A stretch of 64,000 nt of DNA from positions 4,898,001-4,962,000 of the forward strand of contig NZ_CP063808.1 of NCBI RefSeq assembly GCF_018128905.1, given 5' to 3'. The position numbers and the translations under genes are program-made. This DNA comes from Streptomyces sp. A2-16 (GTDB taxonomy: Bacteria; Actinomycetota; Actinomycetes; Streptomycetales; Streptomycetaceae). A model generated the notes under the pieces. It saw only the letters and a program-made list of their open reading frames with translations, had not been told where the DNA came from and searched no databases. This document shows, in pieces, positions 42,274 to 50,663 of this stretch. Positions within the stretch are counted from its first letter, which is position 1, and each line of letters opens with the position of its first letter.

Positions 42274-43641
42274 TCATGCTCCCCCGTCCAGGAGCTTTTC
42301 GACCAGCAGGCCGAGGCCCAGGAGCCGTCGGTCGGTGTTCCAGGGCGCGTCGAGCGCCGCACCGACCGGCAGTCCCGGGTCCGCCGACCGGACGGGCACC
42401 GTGAGGCCGGGAAGAGCGGCGACGCTGCCGGGTCCCGTGTTGCGGATGTAGGTGGGAAAGGCCGGGCGCAGGACGCCGTCGAGCCGTACGCGCTCGGTGT
42501 CGGTGTCGATCCGTCCGGCGGGCAGGGGGGTGGTGGGGAAGAGCACGGCGTGGGCTCCGGTGGCGCGGAAGATCCGCCGGTAGCCGTCCACGAGCACGCG
42601 GTCGCGGATGCCGAGAGCGGCCTTGTACGCCGACTCGGTGATCGCCTGCGGGAACACGACGCGCTCCATCGTCGTGCGGACGTCGGCATCTGTGATCCGG
42701 GCCAGGAGTCCCGCCGGGTCCGTGCCGTCCGCCGCTGTGCTCAGATACCCGGGCAGCTGCCTGGCCGCCTCGTAGAGGGTGATCGGGAATCCGGCCCGTT
42801 CCTCGGCCGTCTCGACCTCCGGCAGTCGTGCCGGCACGAGCCGGACCCCGGCGCTCCCCAGTACGTGCAGGCAGTGCTCCCAGACCTCGGCGGTGCGCGG
42901 GTGCAACGGCTCGGTGAAGTGGTGTTCGGGGACGGCGAGTACGACCTCGCGCGGGTCGGGTGCCTCGGCCGGGTCGCGGTCGGCAGCGAGGACGGCATCC
43001 AGCAGCACCAGGTCCGCGACGGTCGGGGCCATGGGGCCGATGGTGTCGCGCGTCCACGACAGCGGGGTCACTCCGTCGGCCGGGTAACGGCCCGTCGTCG
43101 GGCGAAGACCGGCGATGCCGGTCAGGGCTGCCGGGACACGGACCGAGCCCCCGGTGTCGGTGCCCAGACCGGCCGGCGCCAGACCGGCGGCGACGGCCGT
43201 CGCGGTGCCGCCGCTGCTTCCGCCCGCGAATCGGGTGGGATCGGCCGGGTTGCGGGCGGGCCCGTAGGGGCCGCCCGCGATGGTGGCTCCCAGGGCCAGT
43301 TCGTGCATGTTGGTCTTGCCCAGCACGATCGCGCCTGCCGCGCGCAGCCGGGTGATCGCCCGCGCGTCCTGGTCCGGGACGAATCCGGCGAGGGCCTCGC
43401 AGCCCGCGGTGTTGGGGAGTCCGGCGACGTGGATGTTGTCCTTGACCGCGATCGGCAGCCCGTGCAGCGGGCCCCGCACGGGGCCGCGGTCCGCTGCCGC
43501 GGCCCCGGCGAGGGCACGGTCGGCGTCGAGGGTCACGAAGGCGCCCAGGTCACCGCCCCGCTCCGCGCGTGCGATGAGTTCCTCGGTGAGCGAGACGCTG
43601 GTCAGCGTCCCGGCGGCGAGTCGGGACAGGGCGGTGTGCAT
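42274..43641 (-). CDS. amidase signature family hydrolase
   Basis: 455-residue amidase with the Ser-cisSer-Lys triad: Lys in PIAVKDNIHVAGLPNTAGC, cis-Ser in FAGGSSGGTATAVAAGLAPA and nucleophile Ser in GTDTGGSVRVPAALTG. Family members hydrolyse aryl amides such as mandelamide, as well as ureido compounds and others. It leads the amidase-nitrilase-iclR unit and is divergent from the Liv-type ABC operon across 277 bp, suggesting that the imported compound is its substrate. The start ATG 43641 fits the conserved N-terminus. Confidence 0.9.
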   Translation of the reverse strand: MHTALSRLAAGTLTSVSLTEELIARAERGGDLGAFVTLDADRALAGAAAADRGPVRGPLHGLPIAVKDNIHVAGLPNTAGCEALAGFVPDQDARAITRLRAAGAIVLGKTNMHELALGATIAGGPYGPARNPADPTRFAGGSSGGTATAVAAGLAPAGLGTDTGGSVRVPAALTGIAGLRPTTGRYPADGVTPLSWTRDTIGPMAPTVADLVLLDAVLAADRDPAEAPDPREVVLAVPEHHFTEPLHPRTAEVWEHCLHVLGSAGVRLVPARLPEVETAEERAGFPITLYEAARQLPGYLSTAADGTDPAGLLARITDADVRTTMERVVFPQAITESAYKAALGIRDRVLVDGYRRIFRATGAHAVLFPTTPLPAGRIDTDTERVRLDGVLRPAFPTYIRNTGPGSVAALPGLTVPVRSADPGLPVGAALDAPWNTDRRLLGLGLLVEKLLDGGA

Positions 43642-43918
43642 GGGCGGACCCTAAGGTCACCGCCGTAACCGGTGAACAGGGCTGTTTCGCAATGCGAGAC
43701 TGCGGCCCGCACCGCACCTCCCGCTCTGGGCGTGCCGTAGTCCCCGATACGTCTCTCTGCGTACAGCCGATGTTTCATTCAGGTCACCGACGGCTCCGCC
43801 GTCTCTCATATCGAATCCGTGCCCTGTCCAGGCACGGACGGCGGCCCTACGTTCGCGGCCACTTCCACCACTCCGCCGCAGCCCGTGACCTGCGGCTCAA
43901 GGCCCTCCGGAGCCCGCC
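43642..43918. promoter_or_regulatory. divergent promoter region of the amidase and ABC operons, with a TCGCA-A-TGCGA palindrome
   Basis: The 277-bp region contains the perfect 11-bp palindrome TCGCAATGCGA at 43687-43697, 46 bp before the amidase start. TTTCGCA within it recurs in the operator at 40462-40487. No coding sequence is recognised. Confidence 0.4.
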
Positions 43919-45241
43919 ATGGAACACCCCGCGATCCAGCCGTCCCGCCGCAGCGTCCTCAGAGGCCTCGGAGCCACTGCCGTGGCGGCCTCCCCGATCC
44001 TGTCCGCCTGTTCCTCCGGCCTCAAGGGCTCGGGCACATCGACCGGCAACACCATCAAGATCGGTTACGTCAGCCCGCGCACCGGCGCCTACGCCGCTTT
44101 CGCCGAGTCCGACGCCTACATCCTCAAGCAGGTGCGTGCCTTCTTCGCCAAGGGGATCACGTACGACGGCAAGAAGTACGACGTGAAGATCCTGGACCGC
44201 GACACGGGCTCGGACCCGCAGCAGGCGGCCACCATCGCTGACGAGCTGATCTCCCAGCAGGAGGTCGACCTCGTCCTCGTCACCGCGACGCCGGACACGA
44301 TCCACCCGGTCGCGGCCAAGTGCGAGAGCGAGGGCGTGCCCTGCATCTCGACCATCGAGCCCTGGCAGGCCTGGTTCTTCGGGCGTGGCGGCACGCCGAA
44401 GAAGACCTTCAAGTACACGTTCCACTTCTTCGACGGCATCGAGCACCTGGCCAGGGTCGAGAGCGACATGTGGCGGCAGCACGGCACCAACAAGAAGGTC
44501 GGCGTGCTGTGGCCGAACGACTCCGACGGCAACGCCTTCCGGGACAAGACCACCGGATACCGCGCGCAGCCGCCGACCAAGGGCTTCACGTTCGTCGACC
44601 CGGGTTCCTACGAGCCCGGCACCAAGGACTTCTCGTCGATCATCGCGAAGTTCAAGAAGGAGGGCGTCGAGATCCTCGCCGGCGTGCCCTCGCCGCCCGA
44701 CTTCTCGACGTTCTGGACGCAGGCCGCGCAGCAGGGTTTCAAGCCCAGGGTCGCCACCATCTCCAAGGCCATCCTCTTCGAGTCGTCGGTGTCCTCTCTG
44801 CCGAACAACCTCGGCAACGGGCTGTGCACGGCGAGCTGGTGGGTGCCGCAGTTCCCCTTCACCTCCACGCTCACCGGCCAGACCGCCACCGCACTCGCCG
44901 ACGACTACGAGAAGTCCCCGCTGTCGAAGGGCCGCACGTGGAACCAGGGGCTGGGCCCCAACCACGCGCTGTTCGAGGTCGCCAACCACGTCCTGCGCCA
45001 CGCGAATCCCAAGGACCGTGAGGCGGTCGCCGCCCAGATCGCCAAGACCAGCCTCGACACCGTCCTCGGCCACCTCTCCTGGACCGGCGGCGGAGCGGCC
45101 AACCCGGTCAAGAACGTCGCCACCATCCCCATGGTCGGCACCCAGTGGGTCAAGGGCAGCGGTGGGGCGTACGACCTCAAGGTCATCAGCAACACCTTGC
45201 TGCCGCAGGTCAAGCCCGACGCCAAGGCGGCGGAACTGTGA
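43919..45241 (+). CDS. ABC transporter substrate-binding lipoprotein (branched-chain amino acid/amide type)
   Basis: 440-residue periplasmic-binding protein type 1. RRSVLRGLGATAVAASPILSACSS is a Tat-like twin-arginine signal combined with a lipobox Cys. IKIGYVSPRTGAYAAFAESD is the usual opening of Liv/urea/amide receptors, and the paired lobes include VGVLWPNDSDGNAFRD. It would capture its ligand outside the membrane for the four downstream ABC proteins. Divergence from an amidase suggests an amide or aromatic acid rather than leucine. The stop overlaps the next GTG (GTGA). Confidence 0.9.
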   Translation: MEHPAIQPSRRSVLRGLGATAVAASPILSACSSGLKGSGTSTGNTIKIGYVSPRTGAYAAFAESDAYILKQVRAFFAKGITYDGKKYDVKILDRDTGSDPQQAATIADELISQQEVDLVLVTATPDTIHPVAAKCESEGVPCISTIEPWQAWFFGRGGTPKKTFKYTFHFFDGIEHLARVESDMWRQHGTNKKVGVLWPNDSDGNAFRDKTTGYRAQPPTKGFTFVDPGSYEPGTKDFSSIIAKFKKEGVEILAGVPSPPDFSTFWTQAAQQGFKPRVATISKAILFESSVSSLPNNLGNGLCTASWWVPQFPFTSTLTGQTATALADDYEKSPLSKGRTWNQGLGPNHALFEVANHVLRHANPKDREAVAAQIAKTSLDTVLGHLSWTGGGAANPVKNVATIPMVGTQWVKGSGGAYDLKVISNTLLPQVKPDAKAAEL

Positions 45242-45966
45242 CCACCCCGCTGCTGGAAGTGGACCATCTTGCCGTCCGGTTCGGGGAGTTGCGGGTCCTG
45301 GAGGACGTCGAGCTGACCGTCCCTCGCGGGCAGGCCGTCGGCATCGTCGGCCCGAACGGCGCGGGCAAGTCCACACTGCTGAGCGCGATCTCGGGCGTAG
45401 AGCGCGCGAGTGCGGGGGCCGTACGGCTGGCGGGCCGCGACGTCACCCGCACTTCCGCGGCCGAACGATGCCGGCTCGGCGTCGGCCGCTCCTTCCAGAT
45501 ACCACGCCCGTTCGCCGACCTGACCGTGTTCGAGAACGCCCTGGTCGGCGCCGAGCGGGGAGCCGGGCTGCGGGGCGCTCACGCCCGCGAACGATCCCTG
45601 CGCGCGCTGGAGACCGCCGGGCTGCTCGGCCTCGCCAACAAGCCCGCCGGTTCCCTGCCCCTCCTCGGCCGGAAACGGCTGGAGCTGGCACGGGCGCTCG
45701 CCACCGGCCCCGAACTGCTCCTCCTCGACGAGATCGCCGGCGGGCTCACCGAGGCCGAGGCGGAGGAACTCGTCGCCACCGTGCTGTCACTGAAGGAGTC
45801 CGGCGTGACGATCCTGTGGATCGAGCACGTCGTCAAGGCGCTGGTCCAGGTCGTCGACCGGCTGGTCTGCCTCGCCTACGGCCGCATCCGCGTCGACGGC
45901 GACCCGCACGAGGTACTGGCCAGTGACGAGGTCGCCGAGGTCTATCTGGGAGGTACGGCGGCATGA
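45238..45966 (+). CDS. LivG-type ABC transporter ATPase
   Basis: 242-residue ATP-binding subunit starting at GTG 45238. Walker A is GPNGAGKSTLL and Walker B ELLLLDEIAGGLTEAE. The signature region reads LPLLGRKRLELARAL, where LivG proteins have a clear LSGGQ-like PxGxQ; Gly and Gln are displaced. The H-loop His is in ILWIEHVV. It pairs with the LivF-like subunit in a heterodimeric ATPase, so one weakened signature could leave a single working ATP site. 4-bp overlaps join it to both neighbours. Confidence 0.9.
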   Translation: MTTPLLEVDHLAVRFGELRVLEDVELTVPRGQAVGIVGPNGAGKSTLLSAISGVERASAGAVRLAGRDVTRTSAAERCRLGVGRSFQIPRPFADLTVFENALVGAERGAGLRGAHARERSLRALETAGLLGLANKPAGSLPLLGRKRLELARALATGPELLLLDEIAGGLTEAEAEELVATVLSLKESGVTILWIEHVVKALVQVVDRLVCLAYGRIRVDGDPHEVLASDEVAEVYLGGTAA

Positions 45967-46691
45967 GCGCACTGCTGAACGTGGCCGACGTCGACGCCGG
46001 ATACGGGGACTTCCAGGCCCTGTTCGGCATCGACCTCGAAGTGGACGAGGGCGAGCTGCTGGCCCTGGTCGGCGCCAACGGGGCAGGAAAGTCAACGCTG
46101 TTGCGGACCATCGCCGGAGCCCTGAAGCCGTTCCGCGGCACCGTCCGCTTCGCCGGCGAGGACGTCACCGCGGACCCCGACGTCCGACGGGCCCGCAAGG
46201 GCATCGGTCTGGTGCCGGAGGGCCGCCGCCTCTTCCCGTCCCTCACCGTGGAGGAGAACCTCCAAGTGGGCGCGGCGACCGGGCGGAAGGGGCCTTGGAA
46301 CCTGGCCAAGGTGTACGAGGCGATGCCGCTGGTCGCCGACCGCCGTACCCGCAGGGCGGCCCGGCTCTCCGGCGGTGAGCAGCAGGCCGTTGCCATCGGC
46401 CGGGCCCTGATGGGCAATCCGCGTCTGCTGCTCCTCGACGAGGTGTCCCTGGGGCTGGCCCCGCTCGTGGTGGACCAGCTGTACACGGCACTGCCGGGCA
46501 TCCGCGCCGAAGGGACGACGGTGGTCCTCGTCGAACAGGACCTCAACCGCACGCTCGCCGTCGCGGACCGTATCGCCTGCGTCCTGGAAGGGCGCATCGT
46601 GCTCACCGGGCGGGCCGACCGGCTCACCCGCGACCAGGTGACCGCCGCCTACTTCGGCACCGGCACTCTCCCGGAGGTGACCTCCTCATGA
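45963..46691 (+). CDS. LivF-type ABC transporter ATPase
   Basis: 242-residue ATPase subunit. Walker A is GANGAGKSTLL, the Q-loop region GLVPEGRRLFPSLTVEEN, the signature LSGGEQQAVAIGRAL, Walker B LLLLDEVSLGLAP and the H-switch VLVEQD (Gln-Asp, typical of LivF). It energises import of the ligand of the binding protein at 43919. It overlaps the LivG and LivH genes by 4 bp. Confidence 0.92.
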   Translation: MSALLNVADVDAGYGDFQALFGIDLEVDEGELLALVGANGAGKSTLLRTIAGALKPFRGTVRFAGEDVTADPDVRRARKGIGLVPEGRRLFPSLTVEENLQVGAATGRKGPWNLAKVYEAMPLVADRRTRRAARLSGGEQQAVAIGRALMGNPRLLLLDEVSLGLAPLVVDQLYTALPGIRAEGTTVVLVEQDLNRTLAVADRIACVLEGRIVLTGRADRLTRDQVTAAYFGTGTLPEVTSS

Positions 46692-47560
46692 CCTGGGTCA
46701 ACGCGATCGTGCAGGGCATGCTGCTCGGCGGCATCTTCGCCATGGCCGCCGCCGGCCTGTCCCTGATCTTCGGCGTGATGCGGATCGCCAACCTCGCCCA
46801 CGGCGACCTGATGATCCTCGGCGGTTACGTCGCCTCCGTGGCGGCGGCCCACTACGGAGTCCCCGTCCCGGTCACCGTCCTGGTATCGATGATCGCCGTC
46901 GGCGCGCTCGGCTATCTCGTCCAGCGCTCCATGCTGGACCGCGCGATGAGCCTGGGCGAACTCACCCCGATGCTGGTCACCTTCGGCATCTCCCTCATCA
47001 TCCCGAACGTCCTCGTCCAGATGTTCAGCAACGACGCCCAGCCCCTGTCCACAGGCTCCCTCGGCACCGCGAGCATCGACCTCGGCGGCGGCCTGGCGAT
47101 CGGCTGGTTCCCGCTGATCACCGTCGTGGCAGCGGTCGCCGTGCTCACCGCCCTGCACCTCTTCCTCCACCGCACCCAGCCGGGCCGTATCGTCCGCGCC
47201 ACGGCCGACGACCGCACGACGGTCCGTCTGATGGGCGTGGACAACCGCCGGATCTACGCCCTGACTTCGGTCATCGCCTTCGCCACGGTCGCGCTGGCCG
47301 GTTCGCTCTACACCATGCGCCAGGGCGGGGTGACCCCGTACGAGGGCCAGCTCACCGTCCTGTTCGCCTTCGAGACGGTCATCATCGGCGGCCTGGGGTC
47401 TCTGTGGGGAACCCTCGCCGGCGGCATGGTCCTGGGCATCGCGCAGTCCGTCGGTGCCCAGATATCTCCCGACCTGCCCCTGCTCGCGGGGCACCTGGTC
47501 TTCCTCCTCATCCTGGTGGTCCGCCCCCAGGGCCTGTTCGGCAGGAGTGTTCCCGCATGA
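46688..47560 (+). CDS. LivH-type ABC transporter permease
   Basis: 290-residue inner-membrane permease with about eight hydrophobic helices. MLLGGIFAMAAAGLSLIFGV opens the first, and GGLGSLWGTLAGGMVLGIAQ is the LivH cytoplasmic-loop motif contacting the ATPase. It forms the translocation channel with the next gene product. Co-translated by ATGA overlaps. Confidence 0.92.
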   Translation: MTWVNAIVQGMLLGGIFAMAAAGLSLIFGVMRIANLAHGDLMILGGYVASVAAAHYGVPVPVTVLVSMIAVGALGYLVQRSMLDRAMSLGELTPMLVTFGISLIIPNVLVQMFSNDAQPLSTGSLGTASIDLGGGLAIGWFPLITVVAAVAVLTALHLFLHRTQPGRIVRATADDRTTVRLMGVDNRRIYALTSVIAFATVALAGSLYTMRQGGVTPYEGQLTVLFAFETVIIGGLGSLWGTLAGGMVLGIAQSVGAQISPDLPLLAGHLVFLLILVVRPQGLFGRSVPA

Positions 47561-48573
47561 CCGTCCAGACAGCCCCCGCCGCGGAGGCGACCGCACTGCC
47601 CGCCGTCCACCGCGGTGGCCGCGCGACGGCCCTCGGCCTGACCGGAACGGCCGTCGTCCTGCTGGCGATGGCCGTCCTGCCGTACCTCGTGGCCACCGGC
47701 GTCACCGCGCAACTCGTCAAGCTCTGCTACCTGGTGGCCCTCGCCTCCATGTGGAACCTGCTCACGGGCTACGCGGGCATGATGTCCATGGGCCAGCAAG
47801 CCTTCATCGGCCTGGGCGCCTACCTCCTGTTCGTCGTCAACGACCACGGGTTGAACGTCTACACGGGCACCTTCGTGGTCTCCGCACTGGTGGCCCTGGT
47901 CGCCTGGCCGTTGTCGTACCTCGCCTTCCGGCTGCGCGGCGGCTACTTCGCCGTGGGCACCTGGGTGATCGCCGAAGTCGTACGTCTGATCGTGGTGCGC
48001 TTCGACTCCCTGGGAGCGGCGAGCGGACGCAGCCTGTCCGATGTCACCGCCGACCCGGTGCTGCGGCGGGCGTACACCTACTGGCTGGCACTCGCCGTCA
48101 TGGCGGCGGCCGTGCTCGGGACGTACGCCGTCCTGCGCAGCCGGCTCGGCCTGGGCCTGCAGGCCATCCGCGACGACGACACCGCCGCGGGCTCCCTCGG
48201 CGTGAACGTCACCCGCGGCAAGCGCGTCATCTACGTCGCCGCGGCGGGGGGCTGCGCGGCGGCGGGCGCGGTGATCTGCGTGAACAGCCTGGGCGTCGCG
48301 TCGCCGACACAGATCTTCGGGGTCCAGTACTCGGCCCTGATGGTCTTCATGGTGGTCATCGGCGGCATCGGCACGGTCGAGGGACCCGTCGTCGGCGCCG
48401 TCGCCTACTTCCTGCTCGACAAGTACTTCGCGCAGAGCGGTGTCTGGTACCTGGTCGTGGTCGGCGCGGCGGCCATCGTGGTCTCGCTGTACCTGCCACG
48501 CGGTCTGTGGGGAACGCTGGCACACCGCACGGGCTTCGCCGTCTTCCCGGTGCGCCACACTGTCCGGCTGTGA
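47557..48573 (+). CDS. LivM-type ABC transporter permease
   Basis: 338-residue permease. LVALASMWNLLTGYAGMMSM and GQQAFIGLGAYLLFVV are the LivM signature, and GGIGTVEGPVVGAVAYFLLD the EAA-like loop. ATG 47557 overlaps the LivH stop. It is the last gene of the five-gene importer operon; a perfect 14-bp hairpin at 48717-48753 lies between it and the convergent oxidoreductase. Confidence 0.92.
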   Translation: MTVQTAPAAEATALPAVHRGGRATALGLTGTAVVLLAMAVLPYLVATGVTAQLVKLCYLVALASMWNLLTGYAGMMSMGQQAFIGLGAYLLFVVNDHGLNVYTGTFVVSALVALVAWPLSYLAFRLRGGYFAVGTWVIAEVVRLIVVRFDSLGAASGRSLSDVTADPVLRRAYTYWLALAVMAAAVLGTYAVLRSRLGLGLQAIRDDDTAAGSLGVNVTRGKRVIYVAAAGGCAAAGAVICVNSLGVASPTQIFGVQYSALMVFMVVIGGIGTVEGPVVGAVAYFLLDKYFAQSGVWYLVVVGAAAIVVSLYLPRGLWGTLAHRTGFAVFPVRHTVRL

Positions 48574-48716
48574 TCCTCAGCGACGAGGATGGGCGGCCCG
48601 GTCGGTGCCCCGGTCCGCGAGTCGTGGCCGGCCGCCGCGCGCGCACTTGTTCGCTGCGAAGGGCCGGCTCCGCTCTGGCGGTGCATCGGCTGCCCCCTCC
48701 GTCCGCACCGTGCGCA

Positions 48717-48753
48717 CGAGACCCGGCCGGACACCTTGCCCGGCCGGGTCTCG
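48717..48753. terminator. bidirectional terminator between convergent operons
   Basis: CGAGACCCGGCCGG (48717-48730) pairs perfectly with 48740-48753 around a 9-nt loop, midway between the ends of the LivM and oxidoreductase genes. Confidence 0.75.
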
Positions 48754-48790
48754 GATGCAGTGCATCCCGCCTGTCACGGCGAGGCGGGGG

Positions 48791-49762
48791 TCACGTGCCG
48801 GCGTTCCCCATGTCGAGCACGATCTTGCCCACCACCGCGCCCGTGCGCAGCCGCTCCACGGCCTCGCCGAGCGCGTCCATCCCGTAGCTCTCGTACGGCA
48901 GCGTCAGCGCACCCGAGGACAGCTCCGGCAGCAGGCGCAGCACCTCGGGGGCGACCTCCGCGCTGCGGTTGATCATGTTCACGGGGAGGAGGGAGACGTC
49001 CGCGAGGAAGAAGTCCGCGAGGTCCAGGGTGAGCTCGCGCCCGGCCGTGTAGCCGAGGAGTGCGGCCCGGCCGCGGGGCCGGACCAGCGTGAGGGCGTCG
49101 CGCAGGATCTGGCCGCCGACGGTGTCGATCAGGACGTCGACCTTGCCGCCGATCGCCTCCTCGGAGAGGTCGGAGGCGAGCAGTGCCTTGGCGACGCCGG
49201 GCACATGCGCCAGCTTCGCCGGGCGGCCGACCGCGCCGACCACCTCCGCGCCGGCGCGCGCCGCGAGCTGCACAGCCACGGCACCGACCGCGCCGGACGC
49301 GCCGGTGACCAGCACCCGCTCCCCCGGCCGCACCTGGGTGATCGCATGGACGGACGCCCAGGCGGTGCCGACCGGCGAGAAGTAGATGCACGCCATGGCG
49401 GGGTCGGTGCCCTCGGGCATGATCTCCGCGGCCGCGTCCGGCACGAGCACGTGCTCGGCCCAGGCGCCGTCACGGCTCAGGCCCAGCCCTTCGCCGCGCA
49501 GCCGGACGAGGGCGCCCTCGGGGTGCGTGTCGGAGGCGACGACGTAGCCGCTGCCCTGAGTGCCGGGGACGAACGGCAATGCGGGCAGGATGCCGAACTG
49601 TCCGTCGAGGATGTTCAGGTCCAGATGGGCGGCGGTGGCCGCCGCCACCCGGACGAGCGTATGTCCGGGGCGCGGCTCGGGCACGGTGCGTTCCCCGAGC
49701 TTCGGCAGAGTGCCGAACTTCTCGAGGAACAGGGCGCGCGACGTGGATGCGGTAGTGCTCAC
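48791..49762 (-). CDS. zinc-free MDR-family quinone oxidoreductase-like protein
   Basis: 323-residue medium-chain reductase. VLVTGASGAVGAVAVQLAARAG is the NADPH Rossmann motif (AxxGxxG form), and the N-terminal catalytic domain lacks the Cys/His zinc ligands of alcohol dehydrogenases. GTG 49762 follows GGAG; the longer frame from 49861 would overlap the upstream permease gene. It has a close relative in the window at 61003-61950 (shared GLGL-RDG-WAE and LLPVNMI). It is the last gene of the SsuABC-like transport unit, so it may reduce the imported compound or its product. Confidence 0.87.
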   Translation of the reverse strand: MSTTASTSRALFLEKFGTLPKLGERTVPEPRPGHTLVRVAAATAAHLDLNILDGQFGILPALPFVPGTQGSGYVVASDTHPEGALVRLRGEGLGLSRDGAWAEHVLVPDAAAEIMPEGTDPAMACIYFSPVGTAWASVHAITQVRPGERVLVTGASGAVGAVAVQLAARAGAEVVGAVGRPAKLAHVPGVAKALLASDLSEEAIGGKVDVLIDTVGGQILRDALTLVRPRGRAALLGYTAGRELTLDLADFFLADVSLLPVNMINRSAEVAPEVLRLLPELSSGALTLPYESYGMDALGEAVERLRTGAVVGKIVLDMGNAGT

Positions 49763-49829
49763 GTGCTGTGTTCTCCGTTCTTTCCCCGTTGGTGACTGCG
49801 CTCCCCCGTAGATCGCCGACGCCCCTTGT

Positions 49830-50663
49830 CTAGACCTTGGCCCCATACTTGTACAGTACACGCATCGCGATCACGCGCAGGATCCGGTCGTAGACGAGGC
49901 CCAGGATGCCGAGGGTGATGATGCCGACGAAGACCCAGTCGATCCGGCCGTAGTTCCGGGAGGTCCAGATGAGGGAGCCGAGACCCACCTGGGCGGCGAC
50001 GATCTCGGCGGAGACGATCGTCAGGAAGCTGTTGCCCATGGCGAGGCGGGCGCCCGTGAGGATGTACGGGACGGTGGACGGCAACACGACGCGCTGCAGG
50101 ATCTGGCGGCGGCCGGCCCCGAGGCTGGCGGCGGCCCGCAGTTTGGACTCGTTGACGGCCATCACGCCCGCGCTGGTGTTGAGCGTGACGATGAAGACGG
50201 CCGTGTAGAAAATCAGGACCACCTTCGAACTCTCACCGATGCCCAGCCACACCACCGCCAGTGTCACGAAGGCGACCGGCGGAATGAAGCGGAAGAACTC
50301 GGTGTACGGCTCCAGGAGCACGCGGACGATCCTGATCTGTCCGATGAGCAGGCCGACCGGGGCGCCCACCACGACGCCCAGGCCCCAGCCGATCAGGATG
50401 CGACGACTGGAGGCGATGATCGAGTTGCCCAGCGTTCCGTCGGCCGCCAGCTCGCGGGCGGCCGACAGGGTCTGACTCGGCGAGGCGACCAAGGACGGAC
50501 CGTACTTCATGGCCAGGAGCTGCCAGACACCCAGGCCGACGAGGATGGCGACGATGTAGAGGCCGATGGTGCGCAGCGCCTGTCCGCCGCCCTTCCCCGT
50601 GGTGCGGCGGGTGCGGGTCCGGGTGCGGGCCGTGGCGGGGGCCTCGGTCGTAGTAATGGTCAT
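49830..50663 (-). CDS. SsuC/TauC-type ABC transporter permease
   Basis: 277-residue binding-protein-dependent permease with six hydrophobic helices (LYIVAILVGLGVWQLLA first). The EAA loop reads SLGAGRRQILQRVVLPSTVP. The family imports nitrate, sulfonates, taurine, pyrimidine precursors or phthalate-like acids. It overlaps the ATPase gene by 4 bp. In this aromatic island an aromatic acid or sulfonate is the more likely cargo, which is inference. Confidence 0.9.
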   Translation of the reverse strand: MTITTTEAPATARTRTRTRRTTGKGGGQALRTIGLYIVAILVGLGVWQLLAMKYGPSLVASPSQTLSAARELAADGTLGNSIIASSRRILIGWGLGVVVGAPVGLLIGQIRIVRVLLEPYTEFFRFIPPVAFVTLAVVWLGIGESSKVVLIFYTAVFIVTLNTSAGVMAVNESKLRAAASLGAGRRQILQRVVLPSTVPYILTGARLAMGNSFLTIVSAEIVAAQVGLGSLIWTSRNYGRIDWVFVGIITLGILGLVYDRILRVIAMRVLYKYGAKV

